A stretch of 64,000 bases of DNA from Malaciobacter halophilus (GCF_002837275.1 NZ_NXIF01000033.1:1-64000); one strand, 5' to 3'. Positions 36,496 to 46,110 are shown, counted from the stretch's first letter. The notes: generated by a model not told the origin, from the sequence alone. Translations and numbers: made by a program.

Positions 36496-37563
36496 TTACT
36501 CTCCTAAAAGCTCTTCTACTTTATTTACTATATCTTCTTTTTTTACACCATTTATACTTGCATATATAAGTGCAGCACCTGCACCTACTCCTTCTTTTGC
36601 TTCACCTTTATCATAAAGCTTTAATACTTTACTTTTACTAGTTAAAAAATCAAATTGAGAACTATATGCATTTATTTTAAAGTCCAATAACTCTAAAAGT
36701 GCTTTTATATCAGAGTTCTCATCTTCAAAAAGCCATTTTGTTGTACAAAGTGCAAGTTTAGAACTATCTATTTCTCCACCCATTGTTTTAAGTATTGAAT
36801 TAACAGTTAATAAAACTGCTGCCATTTGAGTTCCTCCTGCAAGTATTAACTTATGTTTTGTTGCTTGAAGTCCTAAAATAAAACCTGCATTAAAAACAAT
36901 CATATTATCACTTACATATGATAATCTTTCAAAAATATCCATATGAGGTTTTATATTTTCAAGTGCTGTATTTAGCACCTCATCTTTTATAGTTTTTGGA
37001 TTAGTTTTAAAAGAGCTTGAAAAGAACTCTTTACAATCATAGCCTAAAGCAAGTGCTGTTGCCATTGCTGTTGTAGTTCCAGCAGGAATAGTCTCAGCTA
37101 GTATTGTATATTCATTTGAACTTTTATAGTTTTGTCCAAACTCAACACCTTTTTGAAAAACATCCATTGCATCAATATTTGCACCTGTTTTTATATTTTC
37201 ACTTGCAATTATATTAAAATCATAAATTTTAAAGTGCTCAAATTTAGGTAAAACCTCTAAACCTAAATTTAAAAACTCTAAACTTGAAAAAGGTTTTAAT
37301 TCATGCACTGCTCTTGTAATAAGTGCAGGTGTTGGAATACCTTTAGTAGTTGTAGCAATATTATCTAAAGAACGTACTTCTTTTATAGCTAGAAACTCTG
37401 CATCTAAAGTAGGAGTCAAATACATTTTTCCTGGAATACCAGCTTGTGAAATACCTTCAATTTGAGCTGTATTAGTAACAGAGCAAGATAATACAAAAGA
37501 GGCTTTTTTACCTCTTAAATACTCTAAAAAATCTTTTTTACCCAATATTGTATTAAAGTTCAT
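36496..37563 (-). CDS. cobT: CobT-like nicotinate-nucleotide phosphoribosyltransferase
   Basis: A 355-residue protein of the CobT-related family that activates the lower ligand base to alpha-ribazole phosphate. Visible blocks are AEFLAIKEVRSLDNIATTTKGIP-like text (GIPTPALITRAVHEL), AETIPAGTTTAMATALALGY, LAGGTQMAAVLLTV and the terminal GVGAGAALIYASING. I start at ATG 37563, which has AGAAAGG upstream; an in-frame ATG at 37602 would add 13 residues without ribosome-site support. It is the first gene of the cobalamin operon and lies 43 bases after the two-component regulator gene. Confidence 0.88.
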   Translation of the reverse strand: MNFNTILGKKDFLEYLRGKKASFVLSCSVTNTAQIEGISQAGIPGKMYLTPTLDAEFLAIKEVRSLDNIATTTKGIPTPALITRAVHELKPFSSLEFLNLGLEVLPKFEHFKIYDFNIIASENIKTGANIDAMDVFQKGVEFGQNYKSSNEYTILAETIPAGTTTAMATALALGYDCKEFFSSSFKTNPKTIKDEVLNTALENIKPHMDIFERLSYVSDNMIVFNAGFILGLQATKHKLILAGGTQMAAVLLTVNSILKTMGGEIDSSKLALCTTKWLFEDENSDIKALLELLDFKINAYSSQFDFLTSKSKVLKLYDKGEAKEGVGAGAALIYASINGVKKEDIVNKVEELLGE

Positions 37564-37606
37564 AATTGAACCTTTCTTATAAAATTTGCGAAAGTATAAC
37601 AAATAT

Positions 37607-38254
37607 TTAATTGATATTTAGTTTATAACCAACGCCTCCTTGAGATATAATAGTATCTTTTGGTAATTTTTTCCTAACTCTTTTTATTAAAGCTCTAATA
37701 TTATCATTTGTAGTTAAATCACCTTGCCATACATACTGTTCTATATGTTCAAAAGTAATAACTCTATCTTTATATTTTGCAAATAAGTTCATCAATAAAA
37801 TCTCTTTTTTTGAAAGTTTTATTTCTTGCATATGTTTGTCAAAAAGCTTCTGTTTAATAATATCATAACTATAATCTTCACTAAGTTTTATTATGGCTTC
37901 TTCAGTTATACATAATCTATCTAACTTAGTTTCAAGTTCATATACAAAAAAAGGTTTTTTCAAATACTCATCACAACCTTTTGTGTAGGCATCTTTTATA
38001 GTATCTAACTCTACATTTGCACTTATTATAATACAAGGAGTAGAACTATATACACTTTTAATCTCTTTTAATAAAGATATTCCATCAATTCCAGGAACAT
38101 TTATATCTAAAATAAAACAATCATACCCATCAAAGATTGCATTTATTGCATCTTTACCATTTTCAAACCAATCTACATGATAGTTTCGCTCTTCTAAACT
38201 CTCAATAATTAGATTAGATAACCTCTTGTTGTCTTCTAGCAACAATACTCTCAT
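37607..38254 (-). CDS. OmpR-type response regulator
   Basis: A 215-residue regulator with receiver domain (LLLEDNK, phosphoacceptor Asp50 in FILDINVPGIDG, Thr/Ser switch IISAN, Lys in KKPF) and a winged-helix domain ending ISQGGVGYKLNIN. It overlaps the upstream kinase gene by 41 bases, so the pair is translationally coupled. The likely target is the divergent DASS transporter gene at 40542 or the cobalamin operon directly downstream; the sequence does not decide between them. Confidence 0.92.
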   Translation of the reverse strand: MRVLLLEDNKRLSNLIIESLEERNYHVDWFENGKDAINAIFDGYDCFILDINVPGIDGISLLKEIKSVYSSTPCIIISANVELDTIKDAYTKGCDEYLKKPFFVYELETKLDRLCITEEAIIKLSEDYSYDIIKQKLFDKHMQEIKLSKKEILLMNLFAKYKDRVITFEHIEQYVWQGDLTTNDNIRALIKRVRKKLPKDTIISQGGVGYKLNIN

Positions 38255-40439
38255 CTTTTCCTTTCAAACTATTTAAAGATACTAAAAGTTGTGCTCCTTT
38301 TTTGCACTCCAACGCTTCTATATTACCATCCATCTTATCTTCTATAATTAGTTTTGCCATATAAAGTCCAAAACCATCCCCACTCTTTTTTGTTGTATAA
38401 AAAGCATCAAAAATAATCTCTAAATTCTCTTTTTTTATACCTATTCCATTATCTTTTAAAAGTATATATATTTTATTATTTTCAGAATAAATATCAATAG
38501 TTATTTTTCCTTGAAAATCTTTTATTTCTCTCTTTTTTAAAATACTATCTCTTGAGTTATTTATAATATTTAGAATTGATTGCTTAAACTCATTTGGATA
38601 ACCATAAACATTTAAATCATTATCTTTTTCGTAGTTTACTTCTACTTCAATATAGTTATATTTAATATTATGCTCTATAACCTTTAGTAGCTCTTTTATT
38701 GCATCTTGAACCGCAAACTCTTTTTTAGTATTTGATGGCTTAATAAATGCTCTAAAATCATCTATTGTTGTTGTCATATATTGTATTTGTGTCATTATTT
38801 CATCAACAAAATCTTTAGTATCTTCTAAACTTAACTCTTTATTTCTTCTTTTATGCATCATCATCTCTTGAGCAATTGTCGAAACCTCAATTAGTGGAGT
38901 TTTCCATTGATGTGCAATTGAAGTTATCATCTCCCCAATTTCAGAAAGTTTTGAACGCTGAATTAAAAACTGCTCTTCTTTTTTTCTTTGAAGCTCTAAA
39001 TTTCTCATCTTTGTAATATCACTTATTACTGTAACAATACCTGCTTCTTTATTGTTTTTATCAAGATATACTTTTCTTTTTATAAAATATATCCCATCTT
39101 TATTTGCAAGTTTCAATTTTACTTCAATTTCATTACATAAAAAGTCATCAAAATCTCTAATTTTTTCATAAATCTCAGGTAAAACTTTACTCATATATTT
39201 TCCAATAAGTTTATCTTTTTTTGTACCTAAGAAATCACAAAAGGCCTCATTACACCCTAATAATACACCTTGATTACTCTGCCAATAAATTCCACTTTTT
39301 ACATTATTTAATAAAACTTTATCCAATTTACTTTGTTCTACTAATTTTATTTCTAAACTTATTCTTTTTATTATATTAACCACAAGTGCTAATATTAAAA
39401 GAATTAAAAAAGGAATCATCACAAAACTACTATCAATTATTTCTCTATTTTTTTCAAAAAAACTTTGTGGTTTATTTATTACATTAGAAAGCATTGGAAT
39501 ATTTGAACTATCAATGCCATATTTTTTTAGCATCTCATCATCAAAAAAATATTTAGAACTTGGTGTTTCAACTTCTAAATTACCTGCTAGTTTTCTATTT
39601 TTCAAAATCTGCAATGCTTTTTTTGCAGCTACTTCACCTTGCTCTTGAGGGCTTACCATAATTCCCCCTACAACACCCTCTTTTAAGTGTATCTTATTTA
39701 CTGCAAAAATAGGCACTTTTGAATTTTTAAATAGTTTTCTAATTTTATTATATGGAATATAATTATGATACCTATCTATATATAAACTAGTAAAAAGAGC
39801 TGCGCTATTTTTAGGAAGATTTCTTAAATCTCTTTTTAAATACTCAAAATCTACATTATCATTGAAAATAATCTTAAAATCATTTTTAAATTTTTCACTT
39901 GCTTTTAAAATCTGTTTTTTGATTGCGCTTGAAGAGAAAGAGCTATCACTTATAATATATAAAGTTGATAAATCAGGAATAACATCTTTAATTAATTCAA
40001 TATTTCTTTTTATGTGTTTAAACTCTACAACCCCAGTTACAAACTCTTTTATGCTATCTGGAATTTGTGACTCTTTAAAATTTTCTACACCACAAAATAC
40101 AATTGGCACACTATTAAAAATCTCTTTGTGTTTTTTTAATACAAAATCAAATGCATAATTATCAATAGCAATTATCAACTCATAATCTCTATTTGAAAAC
40201 TTTTGTTTATAGAGTTTTTCTAAAAGTGAAAAATACTCTTTTGTATCAATTTTTTTACTATCCATGTACTCAAAAGTTAATTCATAATCAAGTTCATCTT
40301 TAAAAACTTTTTTTATTCCTTGAGTTATTCCATCACTCCATTTAAGACCACTATTATAAGAGTGCAATATAAGAATATCTTTTTGAGGTTGTGCATAAAT
40401 TGAAGATATAAATAATAAAATAAAAACTAAAACTCTCAT
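38214..40439 (-). CDS. Sensor histidine kinase with ABC substrate-binding-like sensor and PAS
   Basis: A 741-residue protein with a signal peptide (ending SSIYAQP). The periplasmic part (about 20-320) resembles ABC_sub_bind periplasmic binding proteins: ILILHSYNSGLKWSDGITQG, VPIVFCGVENF and FAVNKIHLKEGVVGGIMVSP. One membrane helix (about 340-362) precedes a PAS domain (about 375-480). The kinase core is SIAHQWKTPLIE with His510, IIELLK-type spacing, NIINNSRDSI, LKDNGIG and GDGFGLYMAK. It is transcribed with the regulator downstream and divergent from a carboxylate transporter, so it may sense that transporter's substrate. Confidence 0.92.
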   Translation of the reverse strand: MRVLVFILLFISSIYAQPQKDILILHSYNSGLKWSDGITQGIKKVFKDELDYELTFEYMDSKKIDTKEYFSLLEKLYKQKFSNRDYELIIAIDNYAFDFVLKKHKEIFNSVPIVFCGVENFKESQIPDSIKEFVTGVVEFKHIKRNIELIKDVIPDLSTLYIISDSSFSSSAIKKQILKASEKFKNDFKIIFNDNVDFEYLKRDLRNLPKNSAALFTSLYIDRYHNYIPYNKIRKLFKNSKVPIFAVNKIHLKEGVVGGIMVSPQEQGEVAAKKALQILKNRKLAGNLEVETPSSKYFFDDEMLKKYGIDSSNIPMLSNVINKPQSFFEKNREIIDSSFVMIPFLILLILALVVNIIKRISLEIKLVEQSKLDKVLLNNVKSGIYWQSNQGVLLGCNEAFCDFLGTKKDKLIGKYMSKVLPEIYEKIRDFDDFLCNEIEVKLKLANKDGIYFIKRKVYLDKNNKEAGIVTVISDITKMRNLELQRKKEEQFLIQRSKLSEIGEMITSIAHQWKTPLIEVSTIAQEMMMHKRRNKELSLEDTKDFVDEIMTQIQYMTTTIDDFRAFIKPSNTKKEFAVQDAIKELLKVIEHNIKYNYIEVEVNYEKDNDLNVYGYPNEFKQSILNIINNSRDSILKKREIKDFQGKITIDIYSENNKIYILLKDNGIGIKKENLEIIFDAFYTTKKSGDGFGLYMAKLIIEDKMDGNIEALECKKGAQLLVSLNSLKGKDESIVARRQQEVI

Positions 40440-40507
40440 ATAAAACTTCTTTTGTATTTTCTTACTATTCTAACAAAAAAGTCCTATTTTTATCCCAAAA
40501 GGCAGTT

Positions 40508-40513
40508 TATAAT
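40508..40513 (+). promoter_or_regulatory. Candidate -10 box for the DASS transporter gene
   Basis: A perfect TATAAT lies 28 bases before the start codon in the region shared with the divergent kinase gene. No clear -35 is seen. Confidence 0.45.
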
Positions 40514-40541
40514 AAAAATACAAAACAAAAAGGAGAGGGAA

Positions 40542-41948
40542 ATGTCACAATTTACAAAATCAATCATTCCAGTTGCCGTACTTGTTATTTTTTGGTTTAT
40601 ACCAGCACCAGAAGGATTAAGTGTTCAAGCATGGCACTTTTTAGCAATTTTCTTTGCCGTAGTAGTAGGCTTGATTATTGAACCAGTTCCAGCAGCACTA
40701 ATAGGTTTTACAGGAATTTCATTAGTTGCTGTATTTGGTCTTATTTCTGATTCTGCAAAAGCAAATATATCATGGGCACTATCAGGATTTTCTAATACAG
40801 TTATATGGCTAATTTTTGCAGCGTTTATGTTTGCACTAGGTTATAAAAAAACTGGTCTAGGAAGAAGAGTATCTTTAATCATGATTAAATATATGGGTAA
40901 AAGCTCTTTAGGTCTTGGTTATGCTGTTGCTTTCTCTGATTTAGTCTTAGCTCCATTTATGCCTTCAAATACAGCTAGAAGTGCAGGTACAATCTATCCT
41001 GTTGCAAATAATATTCCACTAATATTTAATTCAACTCCAGATAATGAACCAAGAAAATTAGGTGCATATATTTCATGGGTTGCAATTGCGACTACTTGTG
41101 TTACAAGCTCTATGTTTCTAACAGCACTTGCACCAAACCTTCTAGCTGTTGATTTAATAAACCAAGGAAGTGGAAATCTAATTTCATGGTCAGCATGGGC
41201 TAGTATCATGTTACCTCTTATGATTCCACTATTTTTATTAACTCCATGGTTAGTTTATGTAGTATATCCACCAACTCAAAAAACTTCACCAGAAGCTCCA
41301 GCATGGGCAGCAAAAGAGTTAGAAAAATTAGGTTCAATTACAAAAAAAGAGTTATTAATGGCAACACTTGCACTAGTTGCACTTCTTCTTTGGATTTTTG
41401 GTAAATCAGTAGGAATTCACTCAACTACTGCTGCAATTGCAGTTGTATCTGTAATGGTTTTATCTGGTATTATTACATGGGATGATGTAATCTCAAATAA
41501 ATCAGCATTTAATGTACTTATTTGGTTTGCATCACTTGTAGCAATGGCTTCAGGTCTTAAAAAAGTAGGTGTTTTAGAGTGGATTGGAAGTGGAGCAGAA
41601 ACTTATCTTTCTGGATTAACACCAACAATGCTTATTCTTTCAATGTTAATACTATTTTTTGTATTACACTACTTTTTTGCAAGTACTACTGCACATACAA
41701 CAGCTTTAATGCCAATTTTCATAGCTATTGCTATGAAGCTAATGACACCTGAACAATTATTACCGTTTTCTATACTATTAGCAGGTAGTTTAGGTCTTAT
41801 GGGTATTATTACTCCATATGCAACTGGACCATCTCCTATTTGGTATGGAGCAGGATATATATCTCAAGCAAGATGGTGGGGATTAGGTGCTATATTTGGA
41901 GCACTTTATTTAGCAGCTATCTTAATAGGTTCATTTATATTTATCTAA
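40542..41948 (+). CDS. DASS-family dicarboxylate/anion transporter
   Basis: A 468-residue membrane protein with about 12-14 helices, of the divalent anion:sodium symporter family (2-oxoglutarate/malate translocator and CitT-like branch). Signatures are LAPFMPSNTARSAGTIYPV, WFASLVAMASGLKKVG, FASTTAHTTALMPIF and GIITPYATGPSPIWYGAGYI. I start at ATG 40542 (MSQFTKS), which has AAGGAGAGG upstream; an upstream in-frame ATG at 40452 lacks a site. The likely substrates are succinate, malate, 2-oxoglutarate or tartrate. A two-component system is divergent. Confidence 0.93.
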   Translation: MSQFTKSIIPVAVLVIFWFIPAPEGLSVQAWHFLAIFFAVVVGLIIEPVPAALIGFTGISLVAVFGLISDSAKANISWALSGFSNTVIWLIFAAFMFALGYKKTGLGRRVSLIMIKYMGKSSLGLGYAVAFSDLVLAPFMPSNTARSAGTIYPVANNIPLIFNSTPDNEPRKLGAYISWVAIATTCVTSSMFLTALAPNLLAVDLINQGSGNLISWSAWASIMLPLMIPLFLLTPWLVYVVYPPTQKTSPEAPAWAAKELEKLGSITKKELLMATLALVALLLWIFGKSVGIHSTTAAIAVVSVMVLSGIITWDDVISNKSAFNVLIWFASLVAMASGLKKVGVLEWIGSGAETYLSGLTPTMLILSMLILFFVLHYFFASTTAHTTALMPIFIAIAMKLMTPEQLLPFSILLAGSLGLMGIITPYATGPSPIWYGAGYISQARWWGLGAIFGALYLAAILIGSFIFI

Positions 41949-41950
41949 AT

Positions 41951-41975
41951 AAAAAGGAGTTAACTCCTTTTTATT
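41951..41975 (+). terminator. Terminator after the DASS transporter gene
   Basis: AAAAGGAGTT and AACTCCTTTT form a perfect 10-bp inverted repeat, followed by a T-rich tail, 3 bases after the stop codon. Confidence 0.8.
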
Positions 41976-42048
41976 TACTTTATACTTTAATTAAGGTCAC
42001 TATTATAAAAAGCACCGTAAAATTTCAAAGATTTACAAAAGGTCTTTT

Positions 42049-43098
42049 ATGAAATTTCTTACGATAATAGCTTTATTACTAATCTTAAATGAAACAAACT
42101 ATGGGTTTTCTAGTTTTATAAATAAAAATAAAATAAAAAATATTCTTAAAAAAGAGTTTGATAATAAAATAAAATTAATCTCATATGAAACAGTGTATGC
42201 TCCATCAATTGTCCCTTTACCTCAAGATTTTAAATTTGTAATACTTTATGATAAAAAAGAGGATTTTTATTTTACAATTGCACATGACTTTAGAGGCAAA
42301 AAAAAAGATTCAAGAGAAGATATCATAGAGAAAATAAAAAAGAGTAAAGAAGAGCAAATTAAGTATATAGACAATCTCAAAGAAAAAGCAAAAGTTTTTA
42401 AAAAATATTATAATAAAGAGTTTTTTATTATTTATGACGAAACTTATAGTAAAAATGTATTTATTACTTTTTTAGATATTAAAGATTTTGATAATACATA
42501 TGCAATAAAAGAGTTTAACAAAATACAAAATTATTTAAAAGATAATCAAAAAGATATTATAGAAATAATGCCAAAAAAATATACAAAATATTTTAAAGAA
42601 CAAATATCAAAAAACTACTACTCACAACATGAAAAAACAGACCTTATAAAAGATTTATATAAATCAAAAAAAGAAGAAGTTATCTATTCATCTAAAGCTT
42701 TAAACTCAATACTTTTTAGAACTTATTTTAAAATCTCTTATGAAACTTATGAAGATATGGAACATAGAGTAGTAAATAGTTATTTAATACATAAAGATAA
42801 TCAAATGTCACAAGCAAGAGGTTATACATTAGGTGCTCATGTTGAAAATCTTTATAAAAGAGCTCAAAATATAGATATTGATTTAGGTGTAAAAATGAGA
42901 GAACTAATCAAAGATAAATATTTTAAAGAGTTCAATAAAGAGTTAAAGATTAATTTTTTAGACTCTTATTTAAATTGGGAAAAAAATATACTTAATATTG
43001 AAGTATATGATTTTTTAATAGATGAAAAAAAAGTCTTAAAAACTCACTATTTAAAATATGATTTTTTAACAAACCAATTTATTGAGCATAAAGATTAA
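42049..43098 (+). CDS. Exported protein of unknown function
   Basis: A 349-residue protein with a probable signal peptide (MKFLTIIALLLILNETNYGF). I do not recognise a domain. The mature part is Lys-rich, with a beta-strand-like N-terminal third and a helical middle (about 85-200), then EDMEHRVVNSYLIHKDNQMS and a mixed C-terminal domain. The start has AAAGG 7 bases upstream (acaaaaggtctttt). It has its own terminator shared with convergent dsbD. No neighbour suggests a function. Confidence 0.7.
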   Translation: MKFLTIIALLLILNETNYGFSSFINKNKIKNILKKEFDNKIKLISYETVYAPSIVPLPQDFKFVILYDKKEDFYFTIAHDFRGKKKDSREDIIEKIKKSKEEQIKYIDNLKEKAKVFKKYYNKEFFIIYDETYSKNVFITFLDIKDFDNTYAIKEFNKIQNYLKDNQKDIIEIMPKKYTKYFKEQISKNYYSQHEKTDLIKDLYKSKKEEVIYSSKALNSILFRTYFKISYETYEDMEHRVVNSYLIHKDNQMSQARGYTLGAHVENLYKRAQNIDIDLGVKMRELIKDKYFKEFNKELKINFLDSYLNWEKNILNIEVYDFLIDEKKVLKTHYLKYDFLTNQFIEHKD

Positions 43099-43099
43099 A

Positions 43100-43125
43100 T
43101 AAAAGGGATAAAATCCCTTTTAAAA
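43100..43125. terminator. Bidirectional terminator between the unknown exported protein and dsbD
   Basis: AAAAGGGAT and ATCCCTTTT form a 9-bp stem with an AAA loop, flanked by A-rich and T-rich runs. It overlaps the dsbD stop codon. Confidence 0.75.
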
Positions 43126-44853
43126 ACTTCTATTTACAATTTCTAAAAACTCTTTAGCAGTTTTAAATCCAACGATTTTAGCCTCTTTAATCTCTTTATT
43201 GTTTTCATCCCAAAAAATTAATCCAGGAGGTCCAAAAATACCATATTTTTTTTGCATCAATTTATCATCAGCACTATTTTTAGTAACATCTGCTTTTAAA
43301 AGAGTAAACTCTTGAAGTTTTTGTTTTACTTTTTCATCTGTAAAAGTTATCTCTTCTAACTCTTTACAAGCCACACACCAATCAGCGTAAAAATCAAGCA
43401 TAACAGGTTTTGAAGACTCTTTTATAGCCATATCTAATTCATCTAAATTCTTAACATATTTCCATTTTATATCATTTATACTAGTTGATTTTGAAGTTGA
43501 TAAAGTAAGTTTATTAAGAGGTTTTAATATATCATTTGCACCACTTATTGCCCCAACAAAAGCAATAACACCATAAACTAATAAAACAACTGTAAATGTT
43601 CTTATTAAGATATGTTTATACATTTGTAAATATATTGATGCTCCAATTAATAAAAATGCCCATAAATACATAGTATATTGTGGTATAACTCGCTCTAACA
43701 TCCAAATTGCAATACCAAGCATTACAATACCAAAAATTTTAGAAATACTATCCATCCAGCCACCTGGTTTTGGCATAAATTTACCAGCACCTACACCTAT
43801 TAATAATAAAGGAAGTCCCATTCCAAAGCTAAGTACAAATAGTGCTAAACCACCAAGAACTGCATCTCCTGTTTGACCTATATAAACTAAAGCTCCTGCT
43901 AATGGTGGAGCAACACAAGGACCTACAATTAAAGCAGATAAAAATCCCATAATTGCAATTCCTAATACTCCTTGTTTCTCTTTTCCCTCAGTTGTTTTAT
44001 TGATTTTGTTTTGAATAGCTTGAGGCAATTCTAATTTAAAGTAGCCAAACATAGAAAAAGCTAAAGCCACAAATATTAATGCAAAAACAACTAAAACATA
44101 AGGATTTTGAAGTGCTACTTGTAAGTTTGCACCAAATAGACCTGCAACTACACCTGCAATAGTATATGCAAGTGCCATAAAGAAAACATATACAAAAGAT
44201 AAGAAGAAACCTTTAAGTGGTGTTAATCTTTCATTGTTACTAGCTTTTACAATTATTGATGAAAGTATAGGAATCATTGGGAAAACACAAGGTGTTAATG
44301 AAAGTAATAATCCAAAGCCAAAAAATGTTGCTAATACTAAAAGGAAGTTTCCACTTGCTAATGTATTTGCAATAGAATCAGTCTCACTTAAAGCTTGTTT
44401 ATTTTCTAAAGGTTTTACTTCTTGAACTTTTGAAGCTGTTTTTGAATAAGTATATGTTTCACTCATAGGTGCATAACATAACCCAGCTTTAGAACAACCT
44501 TGAAATTGAACCTCTATTTCATAACTATTTGTTTTAAATTTTGATTCTAATAAACTTAAAGGAATCTTTATATTTTGCTCACCAAAATGTACAATAAACC
44601 CATCATATTCAACTGGTTTAGGGATATTTAACTCTTTCGTAATTTCTAATTTTTCAGGAGTATTGATAAAAATTTTTAACATATTATCATATAAATATAT
44701 ATCTTTACCAAGTTTAATATTAAAAGTAATATTTTCATTGTTTTTTTCAAACTTTGTTTGAAAAGCTTGTTCTGGTGTTAAGAAATCATCATTAGAGATT
44801 GCAAATAAAGAACTAAAAGAAAAAATCAATACTAAAAGAAATCTTTGTATCAT
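43120..44853 (-). CDS. dsbD: Thiol:disulfide interchange protein DsbD
   Basis: A 577-residue membrane reductase. After a signal peptide, the N-terminal periplasmic domain (about 20-155) carries the pair in FQGCSKAGLCYAP. The eight-helix core has TPCVFPMIPILSS and IVGPCVAPPLAGAL, the two membrane cysteines. The C-terminal thioredoxin domain has WCVACKELE (Cys493, Cys496). It passes electrons from cytoplasmic thioredoxin to periplasmic disulfide isomerases and cytochrome c maturation. A periplasmic thioredoxin gene lies 9 bases upstream on the same strand and is a probable partner. Confidence 0.96.
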   Translation of the reverse strand: MIQRFLLVLIFSFSSLFAISNDDFLTPEQAFQTKFEKNNENITFNIKLGKDIYLYDNMLKIFINTPEKLEITKELNIPKPVEYDGFIVHFGEQNIKIPLSLLESKFKTNSYEIEVQFQGCSKAGLCYAPMSETYTYSKTASKVQEVKPLENKQALSETDSIANTLASGNFLLVLATFFGFGLLLSLTPCVFPMIPILSSIIVKASNNERLTPLKGFFLSFVYVFFMALAYTIAGVVAGLFGANLQVALQNPYVLVVFALIFVALAFSMFGYFKLELPQAIQNKINKTTEGKEKQGVLGIAIMGFLSALIVGPCVAPPLAGALVYIGQTGDAVLGGLALFVLSFGMGLPLLLIGVGAGKFMPKPGGWMDSISKIFGIVMLGIAIWMLERVIPQYTMYLWAFLLIGASIYLQMYKHILIRTFTVVLLVYGVIAFVGAISGANDILKPLNKLTLSTSKSTSINDIKWKYVKNLDELDMAIKESSKPVMLDFYADWCVACKELEEITFTDEKVKQKLQEFTLLKADVTKNSADDKLMQKKYGIFGPPGLIFWDENNKEIKEAKIVGFKTAKEFLEIVNRSF

Positions 44854-44862
44854 TTAATTTTC

Positions 44863-45222
44863 CTAAAAATAGTTTTTAACATTTAAATGTAATTGAGAAG
44901 GTGTTTTTATCCCAACCTCTTTTTTTAAAAATATTCCATTTTTAAAATATACAGTTGTAGGAATTGTTCTTATTCCATACTCTTTTGCTAATTCAGGTTG
45001 CTTATCTACATCTACTTTATAAACTACAACATTAGAACTATTAGATTTTTCAAACTCTTCTAAATTTTTAGACATTATCTTGCATGGTGGACACCAAGTA
45101 GCATAAAAGTCAACAATTACATTTTTATTTTGTAGCTTTTCATCAATATTTTGAGCTGTAATATGTTCTGCTGCAAAAGATGAAATAAAACTAAATAATA
45201 AGATTAAAACTACTCTTTTCAT
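44863..45222 (-). CDS. Periplasmic thioredoxin-like protein
   Basis: A 119-residue thioredoxin fold with signal peptide (ending SSFAAEH). The active site is FYATWCPPCKIMS (Cys44, Cys47), a CPPC rather than the usual CGPC of thioredoxin, and the cis-Pro is in IRTIPTTVYF. It is the first gene of a pair with dsbD, so it is probably kept reduced by DsbD. It could serve cytochrome c maturation or general disulfide repair. Confidence 0.9.
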   Translation of the reverse strand: MKRVVLILLFSFISSFAAEHITAQNIDEKLQNKNVIVDFYATWCPPCKIMSKNLEEFEKSNSSNVVVYKVDVDKQPELAKEYGIRTIPTTVYFKNGIFLKKEVGIKTPSQLHLNVKNYF

Positions 45223-45367
45223 ACACTTACCTTTAAGATTTTTTAGTATTATAGTAAATAATTGTAAAGAGTTTGTTAATAGAAACTTGTATTTATTAAA
45301 CTAACTTTCAAATTATAAGATTTATTAATATTAGCTTGTTAAAATTCTGTTTTTTAAAAGGACAATT

Positions 45368-45724
45368 ATGCAAGAAGAAGTAATAGATTTAATTCCTAGA
45401 AAAGTTGATTTAATGAATAAGGATAATGTTGTTTTAATTGATGTAAGAACAGATATAGAGTTTAAACAAACAGGAGTTATAAAAAACTCACATAAACTTA
45501 CTTTTTTTGATATTTATGGAAATTATGATTTAGAAAATTGGATGCAAGAGTTTCAAAAGTTAGTAACATCTAAAAACCAAACTTTTATACTAATTTGTGC
45601 CCATGCAAATAGAACACGAACAATAGGAAACTATCTTATTGGATTAGGTTATAAAAACTGTGCTCACTTACATGGAGGTATAGCACAATGGATAAAAGAA
45701 GGAAGAGAAACAGTTTTCAATTAA
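45368..45724 (+). CDS. Rhodanese-domain protein (active-site Cys present)
   Basis: A 118-residue single-domain rhodanese with no signal peptide. VVLIDVRTDIEFKQTGVI is the N-terminal signature, and the catalytic loop ICAHANRTRT carries the Cys and the conserved Arg. HLHGGIAQWI closes the domain. It probably transfers sulfane sulfur in the cytoplasm. It converges on a paralogous exported protein, with stop codons sharing TTAA at 45721-45724. Confidence 0.9.
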   Translation: MQEEVIDLIPRKVDLMNKDNVVLIDVRTDIEFKQTGVIKNSHKLTFFDIYGNYDLENWMQEFQKLVTSKNQTFILICAHANRTRTIGNYLIGLGYKNCAHLHGGIAQWIKEGRETVFN

Positions 45725-46110
45725 TATACTACTCTTCTGTTTTCTTTTTTCCAAGAGTTAAAACCACCTTTTAAATAAAAAACCTTTTTAAATCCAGCTT
45801 TTTTTAACTCTTTTGCTAGGTTTTTTGCTTTTGTTCCATCCTTATCTATAAGAGCAAAACTTTGATTTGGACTTTTTATAACTTTTAAAAGTTTATATTT
45901 CCATCTTTTCATTTCAAGTTCCGAATTACCTTCATATGTAATTTTATATGAACTTGGAATTAAACCTTCATCTTTTTGTTCTTTTTTTGTTCTTATATCG
46001 ATTATTATAGCACTTTTTGAAATATACTTTTGTAAAGTTTTAGTATCAATAAAACTAGTAGTATTTGCAAGAAGAGGTAAAAAAGTAGCTAATAAAAGTA
46101 GTATTTTCAT
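45721..46110 (-). CDS. Exported rhodanese-fold protein lacking the catalytic Cys
   Basis: A 129-residue protein with a signal peptide (MKILLLLATFLPLLANTTSF). The rhodanese fold is visible in SAIIIDIRTKKEQKDEGLI, SFALIDKDGTKAKNLA and FYLKGGFNSWKKE. The position of the catalytic Cys (ICAHANRT in the neighbouring paralogue) reads LIDKDGTK, so sulfur transfer by that mechanism is unlikely. It may bind or sense rather than catalyse. Residue-by-residue it aligns with the convergent gene, so the pair probably arose by an inverted duplication. Confidence 0.85.
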   Translation of the reverse strand: MKILLLLATFLPLLANTTSFIDTKTLQKYISKSAIIIDIRTKKEQKDEGLIPSSYKITYEGNSELEMKRWKYKLLKVIKSPNQSFALIDKDGTKAKNLAKELKKAGFKKVFYLKGGFNSWKKENRRVVY

